Origin: Xanthomonas campestris pv. phormiicola
GTDB taxonomy: Bacteria > Pseudomonadota > Gammaproteobacteria > Xanthomonadales > Xanthomonadaceae
Length of the DNA stretch: 64,000 nt
NCBI GenBank assembly: GCA_025666215.1
Contig: CP102593.1
Coordinates: 819,001 to 883,000, forward strand
Reading direction: 5' to 3'
Below are positions 28,923 through 38,947 of this stretch, one piece after another. The translations under genes were made by a program, and so were the position numbers. How positions within the stretch are numbered: the first letter of the stretch is position 1; each line of letters starts with the position of its first letter. Under the pieces are notes generated by a model. That model had not been told where the DNA came from. It did not search any database and saw only the letters and a list, made by a program, of their open reading frames with translations.

Positions 28923-30989
28923 ATGACTATGCGCAGTAGCTCAGGCATTCGCCGCCATGCAGATGCGAAGGACCTAGAGTGGCGCTGGATGGCGCCACTC
29001 GGGATGTTGCTGCTCGGATTCATCTTGGTGCCGCTTGCGCATACTTGTCGTCTGTCCTGCGTGCCCGGCGACCTTGGGGATGCCCGTTTCAATGGCGTCA
29101 TCTTGGAGCATTTCTTCCGCTGGCTGAGCGGCCACGAGCACAGTCTCATTAGTCCGACGTTTTTCTTTCCCATGCCGGGGGCGTTGACGTTTTCGGACAA
29201 CCACTGGGGCACCGGCTGGCTTTACTCACTTTACCGATGGCTGGGGGCGGATCGTTATGAGGCGTTCGACCTCTTGTACCTCGGGGGGTATGTAGCGAAC
29301 TTTTTCGCCTGCCACTTGGTATTGCGCAAACTCGGATACTCGCCGGTCGCCAGTGCGATTGGCGCCTTTGCTTTTAGTTTTGCCATGCCGGTCATTGCGC
29401 GGCATGGGCATGAGCAGCTTGCCTACCGTTTCTTGATTCCTGTGGCGTTGCTGCTGTGGCAACGTTTCCGGGATGATGGTTGTTGGCACTGGCTCGGATG
29501 GTTGGCCCTTGCTATCGCGGGACAGTTCTATCTCTCGATCTACCTTGGCTATTTCCTGCTACTGTTGCTTTCGGCTTGGGTACTGGCGCAGTGCATCGTT
29601 GAGCGCAGCTGGCCATGGCGTTGGTTCGTGCCGGGGTTGTCGCGTGGGCGGGCTCACAGGATGCGCGATGTCATCCTTGCATTGGCCATGGGTGCCGTCG
29701 CGCTCGCCGCAGTGGCGTGGTTGATGTATCCGTACTTGCACTACTCCAAGCTTTATGGTTTCCAGCGTTGGCCAGATGAAATCGCCTCGTTGCTGCCGCG
29801 CCTACGCAGCTATCTTCTCGCCGATGGGTCGGTAATATGGGGAGGGATGGGGGCGCGGTTCGTGGATTCGATGCCGATGCGTCACGAGCAGCAGATCTTC
29901 TTCGGTGCCGGGATTCTTGGCCTGGCGGCAGTAGGTTTGTTGCGGCCGACCTTGTCCATGCGCTGGGTCGCACTGCTATCCCTTGTGCTTCTGGTGGTCC
30001 TGACGCTGAGCGTTCGCGGTCATTCCCTGTATTTGTTGTTGGCGGGATTGCCGGGCGTCAATTCAATACGAGCGGTGGCCCGGATCGGGCTGGTTCTGGC
30101 AATGCCAATGGCAATTTTGGTGGCTACCGGCGTCGATTCAGTGCGCGAAAGAGGATCGCTCTGGGGGGTAGTGATCGCAGCATTAGTAATGATCATGGTG
30201 GCAGAATCAGCGTCCATGCGTACCCTTCATTACGATATCGAGCAACAGCGCGCCTCGATGAGCGCGTTGCGGAGGGAGTTGCCACATCCTTTGCCTGCGG
30301 ATGCGATCCTCTATGTCGCAGCGAACCAGGAGCGTCCTTTCTATATGGCCGAACTGGATGGGATGGTATTGGGGCAACTTGAGTCTCGCGCGACGCTCAA
30401 CGGATACTCTGGCAACGTGCCGCCAGGCTACGGGCCGGCAATCGCTAGTCCGCCGTGCGTTCAGGCGACGCGTCGTCTTCGTGCCGCTGCCTTGTTCTAT
30501 GCCGAACGGTTGCATGCGTCGCTTCCTCAGGCCGCTCGCGGTCCCTTGACGGTTGCGGGCCATCCCGAATGCACGGGGATGAGCTGGGCACAACTGCCGC
30601 TTGAAGATTTTCCGCAGTTGGAACTGCGGATCATGGGTGTACAGCCCCAGGGTGACCATTACAGTGTGCAGGTTGAGCTGGAGAATCACTCGCATTATGT
30701 GCTCGATTCGGCGCCGGCCGCTCAGCCTTTGCGGTTGTCGTGGCAACAGTTGCCGGCTGGCGCGGATATAGATCCTTCTGCGTGGCGCTCGCGTGTGGAG
30801 ATCGGTGATGGGTTGGATCTGGGTCCAGGCGAGATACGGAAGATCGAATTCACAGTTCCAGCCGGGGCAGCGGCAGGTCAGAGAGAGCGGCTTGCCATCA
30901 CCATGGTGATCGAGGGGCGTGCGTGGTTCCACGAACTCGGTGTGCCAGTATTGATCGTGCCACTGACTGCCGCGCCGAGCCACGAATGA
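28923..30989 (+). CDS. large GT-C-like membrane glycosyltransferase
   Basis: A 688-residue protein with about ten to twelve membrane helices (from about residue 22 to 430) and a periplasmic C-terminal region (about 450-688) ending in a beta-rich domain. The first extramembrane loop reads CVPGDLGDARFNGVILEH, with the acidic residues typical of GT-C enzymes that use polyprenyl-phosphate sugars. By position it is the transferase (GtrC role) that would take the flipped sugar, probably xylose, and add it to the O-antigen. Sequence similarity to named GT-C families could not be checked. Confidence 0.75.
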   Translation: MTMRSSSGIRRHADAKDLEWRWMAPLGMLLLGFILVPLAHTCRLSCVPGDLGDARFNGVILEHFFRWLSGHEHSLISPTFFFPMPGALTFSDNHWGTGWLYSLYRWLGADRYEAFDLLYLGGYVANFFACHLVLRKLGYSPVASAIGAFAFSFAMPVIARHGHEQLAYRFLIPVALLLWQRFRDDGCWHWLGWLALAIAGQFYLSIYLGYFLLLLLSAWVLAQCIVERSWPWRWFVPGLSRGRAHRMRDVILALAMGAVALAAVAWLMYPYLHYSKLYGFQRWPDEIASLLPRLRSYLLADGSVIWGGMGARFVDSMPMRHEQQIFFGAGILGLAAVGLLRPTLSMRWVALLSLVLLVVLTLSVRGHSLYLLLAGLPGVNSIRAVARIGLVLAMPMAILVATGVDSVRERGSLWGVVIAALVMIMVAESASMRTLHYDIEQQRASMSALRRELPHPLPADAILYVAANQERPFYMAELDGMVLGQLESRATLNGYSGNVPPGYGPAIASPPCVQATRRLRAAALFYAERLHASLPQAARGPLTVAGHPECTGMSWAQLPLEDFPQLELRIMGVQPQGDHYSVQVELENHSHYVLDSAPAAQPLRLSWQQLPAGADIDPSAWRSRVEIGDGLDLGPGEIRKIEFTVPAGAAAGQRERLAITMVIEGRAWFHELGVPVLIVPLTAAPSHE

Positions 30990-31056
30990 GGTGTCCTGCA
31001 TATTGCGCGGCGAAGCTGGAGTGGATTGTGGATATTTGGAATAGGGATCACGGCGG

Positions 31057-32223
31057 ATGAAGATTGCAATAGCAGGAACCGGCTATGTCGGGCTTTCTAA
31101 CGGCGTACTTCTCGCTCGCCATCATGAAGTCGTGGCGTTGGATATTGCCGAACACAAGGTTCACATGCTCAACCAAGGGCGTTCGCCCATATCTGACGCC
31201 GAACTCGAGCAGGCGTTGAGTGGAGGGGGGCTGAATTTCCGCGCTACACTCGATCCGCGCGAAGCCTACGAAGGCGCCGACTACGTCATCATCGCCACCC
31301 CTACTAACTACGACCCCGAGACCAACTATTTCGATACCCGTTCGATTGAGGCCGTCATCCGTGATGTGCTGAAGATCAATCCGGACGCGACCATGGTGAT
31401 CAAATCTACGATCCCAGTGGGTTATGTTGGCAATGTCCGGCAGAAATTCGGAGTCGATAACATCATGTTTTCGCCGGAGTTTCTCCGGGAAGGCCGTGCA
31501 CTTTACGACAACCTCTATCCGTCCCGGATCATCGTCGGCGAACGCTCCTCGCGTGCGGAGACCTTTGCCGGCCTGCTGAAGCAGGGGGCTCTCAAGCAGG
31601 ATGTTCCTATCTTGTTTACTGAGCCTAGCGAAGCCGAGGCGATCAAGCTTTTCGCCAATACCTATCTGGCGATGCGGGTTTCATATATAAATGAGCTGGA
31701 TACCTATGCGGTCACGCATGGTTTGGACAGTCGGCAGATCATCGAAGGCATCGGCCTAGATCCGCGCATTGGGTCGCACTACAACAACCCCTCGTTCGGC
31801 TACGGCGGCTATTGCCTGCCCAAGGATACCAAGCAGCTGCTTGCTAACTATCAGAGCGTGCCGCAGAACCTGATACGTGCGATTGTAGATTCGAACACCA
31901 CGCGGAAGGACTTCATCGCCGAGCACGTCCTCCGGCGAAAGCCGCGCGTGGTCGGCATCTATCGACTTATCATGAAAAATGGCTCTGACAACTTCCGTTC
32001 CTCCAGCATTCTGGGGGTGATGAAGCGTATCAAGGCCAGGGGCGTGGAGGTCATTGTCCATGAGCCTTGCCTAGAGGACGCGGAGTTCTTCCGATCACGT
32101 GTAGTCAACGACTTGGACGCCTTTAAGCGCGAAGCGGATGTGATCATCAGTAATCGCATGTCAGAATCCTTGGCCGATGTGACAGAAAAGGTTTATACCC
32201 GGGATCTGTTCGGGGACAATTAA
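31057..32223 (+). CDS. ugd: UDP-glucose 6-dehydrogenase
   Basis: Oxidises UDP-glucose to UDP-glucuronate, the substrate of the UDP-xylose synthase in this cluster. The 388-residue length matches the short enteric Ugd form. Seen are the N-terminal NAD motif [11 protein letters not shown], the sugar-binding region FSPEFLREG and the catalytic Cys253 in [14 protein letters not shown]. It starts with ATG at 31057, 67 bases after the GT-C-like gene. It is the last gene before the IS element, and its coding sequence is intact. Confidence 0.96.
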   Translation: MKIAIAGTGYVGLSNGVLLARHHEVVALDIAEHKVHMLNQGRSPISDAELEQALSGGGLNFRATLDPREAYEGADYVIIATPTNYDPETNYFDTRSIEAVIRDVLKINPDATMVIKSTIPVGYVGNVRQKFGVDNIMFSPEFLREGRALYDNLYPSRIIVGERSSRAETFAGLLKQGALKQDVPILFTEPSEAEAIKLFANTYLAMRVSYINELDTYAVTHGLDSRQIIEGIGLDPRIGSHYNNPSFGYGGYCLPKDTKQLLANYQSVPQNLIRAIVDSNTTRKDFIAEHVLRRKPRVVGIYRLIMKNGSDNFRSSSILGVMKRIKARGVEVIVHEPCLEDAEFFRSRVVNDLDAFKREADVIISNRMSESLADVTEKVYTRDLFGDN

Positions 32224-32381
32224 GCCTTACATCCTGAATCTATGGTCTTCCGTTTGTCGCCTATTGGTTGCCTATTGGTAGAGCATGGATTGGCTGATTT
32301 CGGCTCGCAGTCCTCCGCATGCGCATGAGGTGACCAGTAGATCATGCTCGATGCGCTGAGTTTGGCTTCTCAAGGATCTAG

Positions 32382-33205
32382 GGCTTGTCATCATTTGCTG
32401 AGATAGGCGATGCTTGTCGCCCCCTCCTACATCGCCCTGCAATGAGACGTCGCTACGCCCTTCGAGACGATCAGTGGGATCGCATCCGCGATCTGCTTCC
32501 CGGCCGAGCCGGCCATGTCGGTGTGACCGCCAAGGACAATCGACTGTTCGTCGAAGCCGTGCTGTACCGCTACCGCGCCGGCATTCCCTGGCGGGACCTG
32601 CCTGAGCGCTTCGGTGATTTCCGCGTCATCCACCTACGACATACCCGCTGGAGCCGGTCAGGCGTCTGGCAACGGGTGTTCCAGGCCCTGTCAGAAGACG
32701 CGGACAACGAATACGCGATGATCGACAGCACCATCGTCCGGGCGCATCAGCACAGCGCCGGGGCAAAAGGGGGAAGCCGCAGGCCATCGGACGCAGCCGC
32801 GGCGGACTGAGCAGCAAGATCCACGCGGTGGTCGATGCGCTGGGCAATCCGGTGGCATTTCATCTGACCGCAGGCCAGGCCTCGGATCTGGAAGGTGCAG
32901 ATGCCTTGTTGCCGCGATTGTCGGTCGGCGCCTTGCTCGCTGATCGAGCCTACGACGCCAGCGCACGGGTCATCGAGCCGATGCGGCGACAGGAGACGCA
33001 GATCGTCATCCCCTCCCATCCAACACGCAAGGTGCAGCGTGACTACGACCGGGTGTTGTACAGGGATCGACACCTGATCGAGAACTTCTTCGCCAGACTC
33101 AAGCAGTACCGGGCCATTGCCACCCGCTACGACAAGACAGCCTGCAACTTCCTCGGCGCGATCTACTGGATCGCCTCGGTCATTTTGCTAAATTGATGAC
33201 AGGCC
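32382..33205 (+). mobile_element. IS5-family insertion sequence (IS427-group type), about 824 bp
   Basis: The two ends carry imperfect inverted repeats: GGCTTGTCATCATTTGCTGA at the left and, read inward from the right, GGCCTGTCATCAATTTAGCA. CTAG flanks the element on both sides (32378-32381 and 33206-33209), which fits a 4-bp target duplication; if the outer base is counted in the element, the duplication is TA. It encodes one transposase in two overlapping frames. The ends and both frames look complete, so it may be active. It sits between ugd and the etfA border of the LPS island. Confidence 0.88.
32442..33196 (+). CDS. IS5-family transposase made by -1 frameshift (orfA 32442-32810, orfB frame ends 33196)
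   Basis: The first frame starts with MRRRYALRDDQWDRIRDLLP and carries the DUF4096-type N-terminus and the first DDE Asp in YAMIDSTIVRAHQH. The frame then moves -1 at GGCAAAAGGGGGAAG (about 32762-32776), joining AKGG to KPQAIGRSRGG. The second frame has the second Asp in LLADRAYDA and the Glu in DRHLIENFFARLKQYR. All three DDE residues are therefore present. The A4-G5 run is the likely slip site, as in IS427-group elements. A sequencing slip is the other explanation, but the family precedent favours programmed shifting. Confidence 0.85.
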
Positions 33206-33269
33206 CTAGAGTCGGTTGGCAAGTGCATCGGTGCGGGATTCTGACGTGAGCTCCCCGGTCAACATGTAG

Positions 33270-33304
33270 GCTGCTGGTGCTCAATGTTTATGAACACCAG
33301 CAGC
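33270..33304. repeat. perfect 10-bp inverted repeat between the IS element and etfA
   Basis: GCTGCTGGTG (33270-33279) and CACCAGCAGC (33295-33304) enclose a 15-base AT-rich loop. No T run follows on either strand. It could be a protein-binding palindrome, an mRNA hairpin or an old mobile-element end. Confidence 0.5.
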
Positions 33305-33334
33305 ATACCCTCGAGTGATCTTCAACGCACTCAA

Positions 33335-33363
33335 AGTTCCATCCATTGCCTGTGATGGGAACT
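33335..33363 (-). terminator. possible terminator of the etfBA transcript
   Basis: On the minus strand, AGTTCCCATC and GATGGAACT pair with one bulge around a ten-base loop, and the stem end runs into TTTGAG. It lies 54 bases beyond the etfA stop. The T run is short, so this is tentative. Confidence 0.4.
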
Positions 33364-33416
33364 CGTTTGCAAGTTGACCGTTCGTCAAATGGGAATGGGC
33401 GATGCGCCTGTGTTGC

Positions 33417-34358
33417 TTAAGCCAGTGCCGCTTCTAACTGCGGCAGCAGCGTGAACAAATCTCCCACCAGCCCGATATCTGCGATCTCGAAGATCGGCGA
33501 TTCCGGATCCTTGTTGATCGCGACGATGGTGCCGGCGTCCTTGATCCCGGTCAGGTGCTGGATCGCACCCGAGATGCCGACGGCCACGTACAGGTCCGGG
33601 GCGATGATCTTGCCGGTCTGGCCGACCTGCAGTTCATTGGGCACGTAGCCGGCATCCACTGCCGCGCGCGAGGCGCCAACCGCGGCGCCGAGCTTGTCGG
33701 CCAGCTTGTAGATGACCTGGAAGTTCTCCGCCGAGCCCACGCCGCGGCCGCCGGAGACCACGCGCTTGGCGCTCTGCAGGTCGGGCCGGTCGGACTTGCC
33801 CGCAGCCAGGCCGACGAAGCGGGTGTGGCTCGGCAGCGTCGCGCTGACGCTGGCCGCTTCGATTGCGGCGCTGCCGCCCTGTGCCGCTTCCGGCCACGAG
33901 GCGCTGCGCACGGTGGCGACCACGGTCTGGTCGGCGGGCGCATGCACGCTGATGATCGCGTTGCCGGCGTAGATCGGGCGCTTGAAGGCATAGTCGCCAT
34001 CGACGGCCATCAGGTCGGAGATCTGGTTGACCCCGAGCAGCGCGGCGACCACCGGCATCAGGTCCTTGCCGAACGTGGTGGACGGGCCAAACACGTGGCT
34101 GTAACCCTGCGCCAGTTGCGCGATCTGCGGCCCCAGCACCTGCGCGATGGCGTGTTCGTTGGCCGGGTTGGCGACGGTGAGCACGCGGCTCACGCCAGCG
34201 ATCTGCGCGGCCTGCGCGGCGACGGCGGCCGGGTCGGCGGCCAACACCACGATGTCGATGGTTTCCGGGGACAGCGCCTGCGCGGCGCTGACGGTCTTGG
34301 CGGTGGCCGCGTTGAGCTGGCCGTTCAGGTGTTCGGCGACGACGAGGATGTTAGACAT
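33417..34358 (-). CDS. etfA: electron transfer flavoprotein alpha subunit
   Basis: The FAD-carrying subunit of ETF, which moves electrons from acyl-CoA and other dehydrogenases to ETF:ubiquinone oxidoreductase, encoded at 47472-49115. The 313-residue length fits. Seen are the N-terminal [14 protein letters not shown], the FAD-binding region [14 protein letters not shown], and [23 protein letters not shown] near the C-terminus. etfA is the standard right border of the Xanthomonas LPS locus. It follows etfB after 94 bases. Confidence 0.97.
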   Translation of the reverse strand: MSNILVVAEHLNGQLNAATAKTVSAAQALSPETIDIVVLAADPAAVAAQAAQIAGVSRVLTVANPANEHAIAQVLGPQIAQLAQGYSHVFGPSTTFGKDLMPVVAALLGVNQISDLMAVDGDYAFKRPIYAGNAIISVHAPADQTVVATVRSASWPEAAQGGSAAIEAASVSATLPSHTRFVGLAAGKSDRPDLQSAKRVVSGGRGVGSAENFQVIYKLADKLGAAVGASRAAVDAGYVPNELQVGQTGKIIAPDLYVAVGISGAIQHLTGIKDAGTIVAINKDPESPIFEIADIGLVGDLFTLLPQLEAALA

Positions 34359-34452
34359 CAGAGTGTCCTTTCAAACATGGGGCTCTTGGGGGATGCAGGC
34401 TTCGGCATTGAGAAGTCCGGCCATGGATGGCCGGGCTCTTGATCAGGGATGA

Positions 34453-35199
34453 TCACAAAAGCCCCTTCTGCTTGAGTGCGGCCACCAGTTCGGCGGCGTC
34501 CTTGACCATCACGCCGCGGCTGCGCTTGGGCGGCGGGGCGTAGTGGGTGGTGGCGAGGCTGTCGTTGGACTCCACACCCAGGTCGGCGAACGCCAGGGTC
34601 TGCAGCGGCTTGCTCTTGGCCTTCATGATGTCCGGCAGCTTGATGAAGCGCGGTTCGTTCAGGCGCAGATCGGTGGTCACCACCGCCGGCAGGTCCACTT
34701 CCAGCGTCTCAAGGCCGGCATCGACCTCGCGGGTCACCGTGGCCTTGCCGTCGGCGACCACCAACTTGCCGGCGAAGGTCGCCTGCGGGCGGCCCCACAG
34801 CGTGGCCAGCATCTGCCCGGTCTGGTTGGCGTCGTCGTCGATGGCCTGCTTGCCCAGGATCACCAGGTCCGGCTGCTCCTGCTCGACCAGTTTGAGCAAG
34901 GTGCGGGCCGCGGTCAGCGGCTGGATCGCGGCATCGGTGACGACGTGAATGGCGCGGTTGGCGCCCATCGCCAGGCCGTTGCGCAGGTGCGCGGCGGCAT
35001 CGGCCGGGGCCAGGGTGACCACCACGACCTCGCTGGCGATGCCGGCATCGCGCAGGCGCAGCGCCTCTTCCAGGGCGATTTCGTCGAACGGATTGGGGGA
35101 CAGCTTGACGCCCTCGGTCACGACGCCGGAGCCGTCCGGCTTGACCTGGATGCGGACGTTGTAGTCCACCACGCGCTTGTAGGCGACGAGGATTTTCAT
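34453..35199 (-). CDS. etfB: electron transfer flavoprotein beta subunit
   Basis: The 248-residue AMP-binding subunit of ETF. It has the family N-terminus MKILVAYKRVVDYNVRIQVK, the signature region LVILGKQAIDDDANQTGQML, and the recognition-loop-type stretch VTTDLRLNEPRFIKLPDIMKA. It is the first gene of the etfBA operon, reading away from rmlB; the promoters of both lie in the 237-base gap at 35200-35436. Confidence 0.97.
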   Translation of the reverse strand: MKILVAYKRVVDYNVRIQVKPDGSGVVTEGVKLSPNPFDEIALEEALRLRDAGIASEVVVVTLAPADAAAHLRNGLAMGANRAIHVVTDAAIQPLTAARTLLKLVEQEQPDLVILGKQAIDDDANQTGQMLATLWGRPQATFAGKLVVADGKATVTREVDAGLETLEVDLPAVVTTDLRLNEPRFIKLPDIMKAKSKPLQTLAFADLGVESNDSLATTHYAPPPKRSRGVMVKDAAELVAALKQKGLL

Positions 35200-35436
35200 C
35201 TTGTACGAGATCCTTCAGCAGTGCGGGAAGGCCCGGCCGCGGCGGCTGGCACGGGGCAGTCGGTGGATTCTAACCGGCGGCGGTGGACCATGCGAGGGCG
35301 TATGGTGGACGGCTTGCCGCTGTCGGCTCCGCCTGAATCAGCGGCGGTGGCAGAGGCGATCATCTCTGGCAAAGCGTATATCCTGTGAGGTTTGAATAGC
35401 GGAGCGCCTTGCGGCGCCCGATCAGGAGGCGTCACA

Positions 35437-36492
35437 GTGGCTACTTGGCTTGTAACCGGCGGTGCCGGGTTCATCGGCGGCAATTTCGTGCTGGAAGCGG
35501 TGTCGCGCGGCGTCCGCGTGATCAATCTCGATGCGCTGACCTACGCCGGCAATCTGAACACGTTGGCCTCGCTGGAAGGCAATCCCGACCACGTCTTCGT
35601 GCACGGCGATATCGGCGACCGCGATCTGGTGACGCAACTGCTGCGCGAGCACCAGCCCGACGCGGTACTGAACTTCGCCGCCGAGAGCCATGTGGACCGC
35701 TCCATCGACGGCCCCGGCGCCTTCATCCAGACCAACGTGGTCGGCACCCTGGGCCTGCTGGAAGCGGTGCGCGACCACTGGAAGGCGCTGCCGGAGGGGC
35801 CGCGCGCCGCGTTCCGCTTCCTGCACGTGTCCACCGACGAGGTCTACGGCACGCTGGGCGAGACCGGCAAGTTCTCCGAGACCACGCCGTACGCGCCCAA
35901 TTCGCCGTACTCGGCCTCCAAGGCCGCCTCCGATCACCTGGTGCGCGCGTTCCACCACACCTACGGCCTGCCGGTGCTGACCACCAACTGTTCCAACAAT
36001 TACGGCCCGTACCACTTCCCGGAAAAGCTCGTGCCGCTGGTGATCGCCAAGGCGCTGGCCGGCGAACCGTTGCCGGTCTACGGCGACGGCAAGCAGGTGC
36101 GCGACTGGCTGTTCGTCGGCGACCATTGCGCGGCGATCCGCACCGTGCTGGCCAATGGCCGGGTCGGCGAGACCTACAACGTCGGCGGCAACTCCGAGAA
36201 GCAGAACGTCGAGGTGGTGCAGGCGATCTGCGCGCTGCTCGATGCGCGCCGCCCGCGCGCCGACGGCCAGCCGCGCGCCAGCCAGATCACCCATGTCGCC
36301 GACCGCCCCGGCCACGACCGGCGCTACGCGATCGATGCGTCCAAGCTGAAGAACGAGTTGGGCTGGGAGCCGCAGTACAGCTTCGAGCAGGGCATCGCCA
36401 TCACCGTGGACTGGTACCTGGCCAACCAGGCCTGGGTGCAGGGCGTGCTCGACGGCAGCTACCGGCTGGAACGCATCGGCACGGCGGCATAA
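35437..36492 (+). CDS. rmlB: dTDP-glucose 4,6-dehydratase
   Basis: Second step of dTDP-L-rhamnose synthesis. The 351-residue extended SDR has [11 protein letters not shown], the dehydratase signature STDEVYG and catalytic Tyr158/Lys162 in [11 protein letters not shown]. The start is the GTG at 35437, with AGGAGG a few bases upstream; the frame stays open to 35392 but without family sequence. It is the first of four rml genes in the order BACD. Codon use here is again typical high-GC, unlike the island on the other side of etfBA. Confidence 0.96.
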   Translation: MATWLVTGGAGFIGGNFVLEAVSRGVRVINLDALTYAGNLNTLASLEGNPDHVFVHGDIGDRDLVTQLLREHQPDAVLNFAAESHVDRSIDGPGAFIQTNVVGTLGLLEAVRDHWKALPEGPRAAFRFLHVSTDEVYGTLGETGKFSETTPYAPNSPYSASKAASDHLVRAFHHTYGLPVLTTNCSNNYGPYHFPEKLVPLVIAKALAGEPLPVYGDGKQVRDWLFVGDHCAAIRTVLANGRVGETYNVGGNSEKQNVEVVQAICALLDARRPRADGQPRASQITHVADRPGHDRRYAIDASKLKNELGWEPQYSFEQGIAITVDWYLANQAWVQGVLDGSYRLERIGTAA

Positions 36493-36512
36493 CGCGAGTC
36501 CCTCGCAAGAGC

Positions 36513-36530
36513 CCGCACATCGATGTGCGG
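36513..36530. other. perfect 18-bp palindrome between rmlB and rmlA
   Basis: CCGCACATCGATGTGCGG lies in the 57-base gap. As RNA it forms a hairpin with a small loop. There is no T run, so it may stabilise the upstream message or tune rmlA translation. Confidence 0.5.
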
Positions 36531-36549
36531 ACTTCCTAGGAAGCACCTC

Positions 36550-37437
36550 ATGACCCAACGCAAAGGCATCATCCTGGCCGGCGGCTCCGGCACCCGGCTG
36601 TATCCGATCACCAAGGGCGTCAGCAAGCAGCTGCTGCCGGTGTACGACAAGCCGATGATCTATTACCCGCTCAGCGTGCTGATGCTGGCCGGCATCCGCG
36701 AGGTGCTGATCATCAATACGCCGCACGAGCAGGCCTTGTTCCGTGCGCTGCTGGGCGATGGCTCGCAGTGGGGCATGCGCCTGGAATACGCGGTGCAGCC
36801 GAGTCCGGACGGGTTGGCGCAGGCCTACCTGATCGGCCGCGATTTCGTCGCCGGCAAGCCGAGCTGCCTGGTGCTGGGCGACAACATCTTCCATGGGCAT
36901 GGGCTGACCGAGACCCTGCGCCGCGCCGACGCGCGGCAGCACGGCGCCACCGTGTTCGGCTATTGGGTCAACGATCCTGAGCGCTATGGCGTGGCCGAGT
37001 TCGACCAGGCCGGCAAGGTCATCGACATCGCCGAGAAGCCGGTCCAGCCGCGCTCCAACTATGCGGTCACCGGCCTGTACTTCTACGACGGCCAGGCCAG
37101 CGAGCACGCGGCCGCGTTGAAGCCCTCGCCGCGCGGGGAGCTGGAAATCACCGATCTCAACCGGCGTTACCTGGAGGCGGGCGAACTGCACCTGGAACCG
37201 CTGGGCCGCGGCTACGCCTGGCTGGATACCGGCACCCACCAGTCGCTGCACGAGGCCTCCAACTTCATCGAGACCATCCAGTCGCGACAGGGCTTGCAGG
37301 TGTGCTGCCCGGAAGAGATCGCGTTCGGCCAGGGCTGGATCGATGCCGCGCAGCTGGAGAAACTCGCCGCGCCGCTGTTGAAGAACGACTATGGCAAATA
37401 CCTGCATGAACTGGCTGTCCGAGGAATCGTTCCGTGA
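36550..37437 (+). CDS. rmlA: glucose-1-phosphate thymidylyltransferase
   Basis: Makes dTDP-glucose from dTTP and glucose-1-phosphate, the first step to dTDP-L-rhamnose. The 295-residue product has the nucleotidyltransferase motif [31 protein letters not shown] and the EKP motif in [15 protein letters not shown] 36550 follows the palindrome; nine upstream codons are open but not conserved. The stop overlaps the GTG start of rmlC. Confidence 0.97.
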   Translation: MTQRKGIILAGGSGTRLYPITKGVSKQLLPVYDKPMIYYPLSVLMLAGIREVLIINTPHEQALFRALLGDGSQWGMRLEYAVQPSPDGLAQAYLIGRDFVAGKPSCLVLGDNIFHGHGLTETLRRADARQHGATVFGYWVNDPERYGVAEFDQAGKVIDIAEKPVQPRSNYAVTGLYFYDGQASEHAAALKPSPRGELEITDLNRRYLEAGELHLEPLGRGYAWLDTGTHQSLHEASNFIETIQSRQGLQVCCPEEIAFGQGWIDAAQLEKLAAPLLKNDYGKYLHELAVRGIVP

Positions 37438-37991
37438 AAGTGATTGAAACCAATCTGCCCGGCTGCGTGGTGATCGAGCCGGCGGTGTTCGGCGACGAAC
37501 GCGGCTATTTCTTCGAGACGTGGAACGCCGAGCGTTTCGGCCAGCATGGACTGCCCACCAGCTTCGTGCAGAGCAACGTGTCGACCTCGGCCAAGGGCGT
37601 GCTGCGCGGCTTGCATTACCAATGGCCGCGCCCGCAGGGCAAGCTGGTCAGCGTGCTGGAAGGCGAGGTCTACGACGTGGCGGTGGACATCCGCCGCGGC
37701 TCGCCGCATTTCGGCCGCTGGACTGCAGTGGTGCTGAGCGCGGAGAACAAGAAGCAGTTCTGGATTCCGGAAGGCTTGGCGCATGGCTTCGCGGTGCTGT
37801 CCGAGCGCGCGGTGTTCAGCTATCTGTGCACCGACGTGTACGTGAAGCAAGCCGACGCCGGCGTGCGCTGGGACGACGCGGCGATCGGCGTGGACTGGCC
37901 GATCGGCGAGCCGCTGCTGTCGGCCAAGGATGCGGTGGCGCCGTTCCTGGCCGACATCGCCGAAAACCGCCTGCCGGTGTACGTGCCGTGA
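37434..37991 (+). CDS. rmlC: dTDP-4-dehydrorhamnose 3,5-epimerase
   Basis: Epimerises C3 and C5 of the 4-keto sugar. The 185-residue cupin has the conserved GVLRGLHYQ, with catalytic His61, followed by [20 protein letters not shown] and the Tyr region SYLCTDVY. The GTG start overlaps the rmlA stop, and rmlD starts in the same way at its end. Confidence 0.96.
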   Translation: MKVIETNLPGCVVIEPAVFGDERGYFFETWNAERFGQHGLPTSFVQSNVSTSAKGVLRGLHYQWPRPQGKLVSVLEGEVYDVAVDIRRGSPHFGRWTAVVLSAENKKQFWIPEGLAHGFAVLSERAVFSYLCTDVYVKQADAGVRWDDAAIGVDWPIGEPLLSAKDAVAPFLADIAENRLPVYVP

Positions 37992-38878
37992 CCACGCTGG
38001 TGTTCGGCGCCAACGGCCAGGTCGGCCAGGAACTGTTGCGCGCGCTGGCCAGGCACGGCCCGTTGCTGGCGACCACGCGCAGCGGCCGCCTGCCCGATGG
38101 CAGCGCCTGCGAAATCGCCGACTTCGACCAGCCGCAGACGTTGAGCGCCTTGCTCGATCGGCTGCAGCCCACGGCAGTGGTCAATGCCGCGGCCTATACC
38201 GCGGTAGATCGCGCCGAACAGGAACGCGATGCGGCTTTTCGTGCAAATGCTAAGGCCCCCGGTACGATTGCGCGCTGGTGCGCAGATCACGACGTGCCGC
38301 TGGTGCACTATTCAACAGATTATGTATTTGATGGGCGGGCGCAGCATCCTTACTTGCCAAACGCTCCGACCAACCCCTTGAGCGTGTACGGCGAGAGCAA
38401 ATTGGCCGGCGAGCAGGAGATTCGCGTAGCTGGCGGACGTCATCTGATTTTTCGTACCGCTTGGGTCTATGCGGCGCATGGCCACAATTTCCTGCGCACC
38501 ATGCTGCGCGTCGGCGCCGAACGCGACGAGCTGCGCGTGGTCGCCGACCAGGTGGGCACGCCGACCCCAGCAGCGCTGATTGCGGACGTGACCGCACATG
38601 TCATGACGCAAAAGGGCCGTCGCTCGGGAACCTGGCATCTGACCGCCATGGGGGAGACGAGTTGGCACGGGTTCGCCTCAACCATTTTCGCGAAGGCGTT
38701 TGATCTCGGATTGATCGATAAGCTGCCAAGTGTGATTCCTATCACGACTTCGGAGTATCCAACGCCGGCACCGCGGCCGGCATTTTCACGATTGGATACG
38801 ACTTCGCTCATTACCGATTGGGGCGTCGAGTTGCCGCAATGGCAGCAAGGCATTGAGAGTGTGTTAAGGTCTCTATGA
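37988..38878 (+). CDS. rmlD: dTDP-4-dehydrorhamnose reductase
   Basis: Last step to dTDP-L-rhamnose. The 296-residue RmlD-type SDR has TLVFGANGQVGQEL, AAYTAVDRAEQE, STDYVFDG and Tyr/Lys in PLSVYGESKLAGE. The GTG start at 37988 overlaps the rmlC stop. The first 75 codons have strong G/C third positions, while the parts around 38225-38450 and 38600-38878 are visibly more AT-rich. That suggests a recombination mosaic. Confidence 0.95.
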   Translation: MTTLVFGANGQVGQELLRALARHGPLLATTRSGRLPDGSACEIADFDQPQTLSALLDRLQPTAVVNAAAYTAVDRAEQERDAAFRANAKAPGTIARWCADHDVPLVHYSTDYVFDGRAQHPYLPNAPTNPLSVYGESKLAGEQEIRVAGGRHLIFRTAWVYAAHGHNFLRTMLRVGAERDELRVVADQVGTPTPAALIADVTAHVMTQKGRRSGTWHLTAMGETSWHGFASTIFAKAFDLGLIDKLPSVIPITTSEYPTPAPRPAFSRLDTTSLITDWGVELPQWQQGIESVLRSL

Positions 38879-38947
38879 ATGACTTCAAAATTTGGTCATT
38901 CCGTCACATGAGGCATGTATAGCGCGCATCGATGAGCATGGAGAAGA

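Noticed and set aside
32259..32280. Two adjacent copies of GCCTATTGGT after ugd
   Set aside because: Only two short copies; they could be chance or a slip, and they do not form an array.
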